Origin: Sedimenticola sp. | GTDB lineage: Bacteria > Pseudomonadota > Gammaproteobacteria > Chromatiales > Chromatiaceae | Assembly (NCBI GenBank): GCA_030619405.1 | Contig: JAUXBK010000112.1 | Span: forward strand, 1-8,268 | Length of the DNA stretch: 8,268 bases | Direction of reading: 5' to 3' | Part shown: positions 7,101 to 8,268 of the stretch, piece after piece | How the letters are laid out: every line of letters starts with the position of its first letter | How positions within the stretch are numbered: the first letter of the stretch is position 1 | The notes under the pieces: generated by a model | What the model saw: only the letters and a program-made list of their open reading frames with translations | What the model was told of the DNA's origin: nothing | The model's database searches: none | Made by a program: the position numbers and the translations under genes

Positions 7101-7373
7101 GCCCGATTTGCGCCTGAGCGCCGCCGATTGGACACTTTCGTTGCGTTCAGTCGCTGACCTCAGGATGTCACCGACAGAGGTCATTTGATGCGCCATGATG
7201 GCAGCGGAGATCTGGACGGCGAGTGATTCGGAAATAATCTTTCTGGCTTGTAGTTCAGAGTCTTTTTCCCCCGGTGCTACACCAAGAAATTGACTCAGCA
7301 GGAGGATGCTTACCGTCAGCATGACCAGTCCAAAACTCAGCCGTGTGGTGTGCGATGGTCGGTGTATGATCAC
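4161..7373 (-). CDS. membrane PAS-GGDEF-(degenerate GGDEF)-EAL c-di-GMP cyclase/phosphodiesterase
   Basis: The 1070-residue protein has a membrane helix (about 10-32), a periplasmic sensor of about 115 residues (33-148, with RVPIYNGGEPWGSFEVSF), a second helix (149-170), a PAS domain (188-302) and a coiled coil (304-334). The first GGDEF domain (334-497) has an active-type GGEEF at 414-418 and an RPND I-site at 405-408, five residues before it. A glutamine-rich linker follows (498-578). The second GGDEF domain (580-757) is degenerate, with NNDRF at 670-674 where GGDEF belongs. The EAL domain (762-1012) keeps EALVRW at 799-804, NLSP, EITE, DDFGTGYSS at 920-928, KIDRTF, EGVES and QGY, so its metal and catalytic residues look intact. 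A tail of about 58 residues (1013-1070) has no recognised domain. The protein should both make and break c-di-GMP at the inner membrane, gated by the periplasmic sensor. The start is a GTG at 7373 with AGGA 8 bases upstream. An ATG at 7457 would overlap the upstream gene by 65 bases. The gene follows the repeat-protein gene by 19 bp, so the two are probably co-transcribed. Confidence 0.93.
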   Translation of the reverse strand: MIIHRPSHTTRLSFGLVMLTVSILLLSQFLGVAPGEKDSELQARKIISESLAVQISAAIMAHQMTSVGDILRSATERNESVQSAALRRKSGDLVSEAGDHNQHWDLEAGEHSTAEQIRVPIYNGGEPWGSFEVSFPPLGVMEDESLFQNSFYGLTLFVALVGFLLYLVFLKRALRELNPDAVIPDRVRKALDTLAEGLLILDQKEHILFANAAFAKKTGLTAKTLMGKKARDLDWEINGEAREKTLFPWTRINQGETVNTRVQLKLITEMKERYTFQVSASPINGQSNEVRGALVTFDDVTEIEHKNTELEQTLGRLKQSQREISRQNQELQLLATRDPLTNCMNRRSFFEGFKTLFQEAREQGEELSCIMTDIDHFKSVNDRFGHATGDKVIKLVAGILINTVRPNDLVGRYGGEEFCVVLQGADMAFAHSVAERMRSALLNGNEIKFTSAIRITASFGVSSLADGAPDPSEMVNQADIALYAAKENGRNRVVGWSQKDHAANSTDDIVPQENHPPAQAMAAPKREISQTDGQQTTTSLRLVDTDPDDGMSSLSDLKQQVQQLEQALLESQNADASKLYRDDSTGLPNQLLLFDRISQAIERARRNNTKAVVMILDIDMLQRINDTFGVTVATKSVKAVSVKLKRILRSTDTVSVIDKEVPTFSISRINNDRFVILLSDLQQIESVVRVINRIFSSFKKAVTIEGNEIYLNANIGLSLFPDDGHTADHLLSHASSAMRQAKQSSGRSKYTFYSNDIDKQLKQQVRLENELFKATEQGELILYYQPKVDLQSARITGMEALVRWKHPRLGLVPPNDFIPLAEQSGIIHKIGSWVIRTACLQSKMWWEKGYGEISIAVNLSPVQFQSEAFAANLLNQVADSGMPPSILELEITESVVMQNVDSAVATMDRFSRAGMQISLDDFGTGYSSLSCLKRFPVDKLKIDRTFISDITSNPSDASLVSSIIAMSHGMGLSVIAEGVESEAQLRFLQELGCNEIQGYFISRPVPREAADKLLGGSASIRHKVMNALGDSAYIQAVDNLPGAPAIAGVLNETSLPPVAILQEHRANRAS

Positions 7374-7381
7374 AAATATTT

Positions 7382-7385
7382 TCCT
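7382..7385 (-). promoter_or_regulatory. Shine-Dalgarno site deciding the GTG start of the GGDEF/EAL gene
   Basis: On the - strand this reads ACAGGAAAATATTTGTG. AGGA is 8 bases before the GTG at 7373-7371 and lies just after the TGA (7395-7393) of the upstream gene. It supports the shorter, non-overlapping start. Confidence 0.65.
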
Positions 7386-7392
7386 GTAATTC

Positions 7393-8268
7393 TCAACGCT
7401 CTGTATCGCTGTATTCGAACATTTTCTCCACCCGTTCCTGCTTGTCTGGAGGGCCATTCTCCGGTTGTTTGGCGTCGGCCCTGCGACGGCGTGTGGTATC
7501 CGCGGCAGTACCCAGGATAGGCAGTGGATCGAACTGTTTCCAGAGCGGGACCACAGACAGAAAGCTGCTCATCAGAGAGCCTGCCCGTAGCGCCCAGCTG
7601 ACAAATCCGGCCGTCAGTGTCATGGTAAAACCGGCCGCCGCTTCTACGTTGAGATTGTTACGCTTCTCCTGCGCTTCGATGAGCTCATCCAGCTCCTGTT
7701 GCATCTGATCCAATCCATCGATGAATGCGGTATCGTCCATGACCGATCTGTATACAATGGGCTCAGACGTTGTTATTGCTAGCGGCGCATTCAGTGAATT
7801 CTTCAGGTCGAACAGGGGATACCCCCCCTTTTTGGCGATTGGAATCTCGTGGTCAGACGAAGCGAAGCCGGCTTGTTCGTCTGTCGCCATGCTCGCAATC
7901 AATGCACCGTCCATGATCAGGGGTGCAGGCATCCCATCGAGCAGGTCCGGCGAGACCGTCGGGCTGGGAGGGCCTCCGACCCGGGTCGGGGCATCGTCAT
8001 TGATGGCAGCGTTGGTGGCTGTCCCAGTATCTGCTTCACTCGTGTTGACATCCAATCTGACCGGGCTGCTATCGACTGTCCCGATATCGAAGCTGGGTGT
8101 CGCCAGTGCGGTCACCAGGAGTTCCGGATCGACGACGATATCAGCGGATGGCGGTACAGGGACCTTCATCGTCGGGGCGGTGGACAGCCGCTCGTGAGAG
8201 CCTTCACCATCGGTATAGCTGACCACGACACTGATACGGGTGCCGGCGTCGGTATCACCCAGGGTATA
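7393..8268 (-). CDS. C-terminal end of a large Ig/cadherin-like repeat surface protein with membrane-associated tail
   Basis: The frame stays open through the right edge, giving 291 residues of a longer gene. Translated from the edge, the first residues read YTLGDTDAGTRISVV, then VSYTDGEGSHERLSTAP. This is the end of a tandem Ig/cadherin-like repeat of the YTLGDADVG-ISVTVSYTDG kind found in very large bacterial surface proteins. The GTG at 8226 is inside that repeat and is not a start. After the repeat come about 140 residues rich in Pro, Ala, Asp and Thr. A coiled-coil-like segment follows (about residues 178-206: DDTAFIDGLDQMQQELDEL and on), then a hydrophobic stretch of about 30 residues (211-240, including AGFTMTLTAGFVSWALRAG). 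The protein ends with PLWKQFDPLPILG and a charged tail with TRRRR. I read the hydrophobic stretch as an inner-membrane anchor with the basic tail in the cytosol. No RTX nonapeptides or typical type I secretion end are visible. It is first in an operon with the GGDEF/EAL gene. The role is probably adhesion or surface display, by inference only. Confidence 0.72.
   Translation of the reverse strand, partial: YTLGDTDAGTRISVVVSYTDGEGSHERLSTAPTMKVPVPPSADIVVDPELLVTALATPSFDIGTVDSSPVRLDVNTSEADTGTATNAAINDDAPTRVGGPPSPTVSPDLLDGMPAPLIMDGALIASMATDEQAGFASSDHEIPIAKKGGYPLFDLKNSLNAPLAITTSEPIVYRSVMDDTAFIDGLDQMQQELDELIEAQEKRNNLNVEAAAGFTMTLTAGFVSWALRAGSLMSSFLSVVPLWKQFDPLPILGTAADTTRRRRADAKQPENGPPDKQERVEKMFEYSDTER

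Noticed and set aside
4161..7373. LapD-type inside-out c-di-GMP receptor controlling adhesin release
   Set aside because: LapD has degenerate GGDEF and EAL domains and a HAMP linker. Here the first GGDEF and the EAL keep catalytic residues, there is no room for HAMP between the second membrane helix and the PAS domain, and the neighbouring protein shows no LapA-type secretion end.
7393..7457. Dual-coding overlap between the repeat-protein gene and the GGDEF/EAL gene
   Set aside because: It arises only if translation starts at the ATG at 7457. The GTG at 7373 has a better-placed ribosome site and removes the overlap.

Overview
The window looks like chromosomal DNA of a gammaproteobacterium, most plausibly of the sulfur-oxidising Chromatiales/Thio- type. 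This is inferred from high but uneven G+C, from the gene families present, and from intergenic palindromes that resemble dispersed repeats I recall from such genomes. The lineage is low-confidence because no rRNA or marker gene is present.

Layout, left to right. (1) The 3' half of a thioredoxin-domain/glycosidase-fold protein of the YyaL/SPATA20 (DUF255) family runs in from the left edge on + (1-1026). (2) A 113-residue pentapeptide-repeat protein lies on - (1073-1414), convergent with it. (3) A 436-bp gene-free stretch (1415-1850) holds an AT-rich island, several small palindromes and a 68-bp imperfect palindrome. That palindrome is followed by a T7 run on the - strand and could terminate the next gene. 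(4) A ten-helix EamA/DMT-family exporter lies on - (1851-2738). (5) A 337-bp divergent intergenic region carries a good candidate sigma70 promoter (TTGACA/TATAAG) for a stand-alone HDOD protein on + (3076-3978, TTG start). (6) A 182-bp convergent intergenic region is almost filled with REP-like hairpins. (7) A two-gene operon on - follows. The upstream gene is the C-terminal end of a much larger Ig/cadherin-like repeat surface protein that enters from the right edge (7393-8268). Nineteen bases after its stop comes a 1070-residue membrane protein with the order periplasmic sensor, PAS, active-type GGDEF (GGEEF with RxxD I-site), degenerate GGDEF (NNDRF) and active-type EAL (4161-7373).

The most coherent biology is a c-di-GMP module. 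A membrane-bound, potentially bifunctional cyclase/phosphodiesterase is co-transcribed with what looks like a giant repeat-containing surface or adhesion protein, and a convergent HDOD regulator sits next to it. Whether the enzyme tunes adhesion or display of the repeat protein is inference from gene order. The left half (YyaL-like, pentapeptide, DMT) reads as ordinary housekeeping or accessory chromosome. I see no tRNA, rRNA, CRISPR array, transposase or phage gene.
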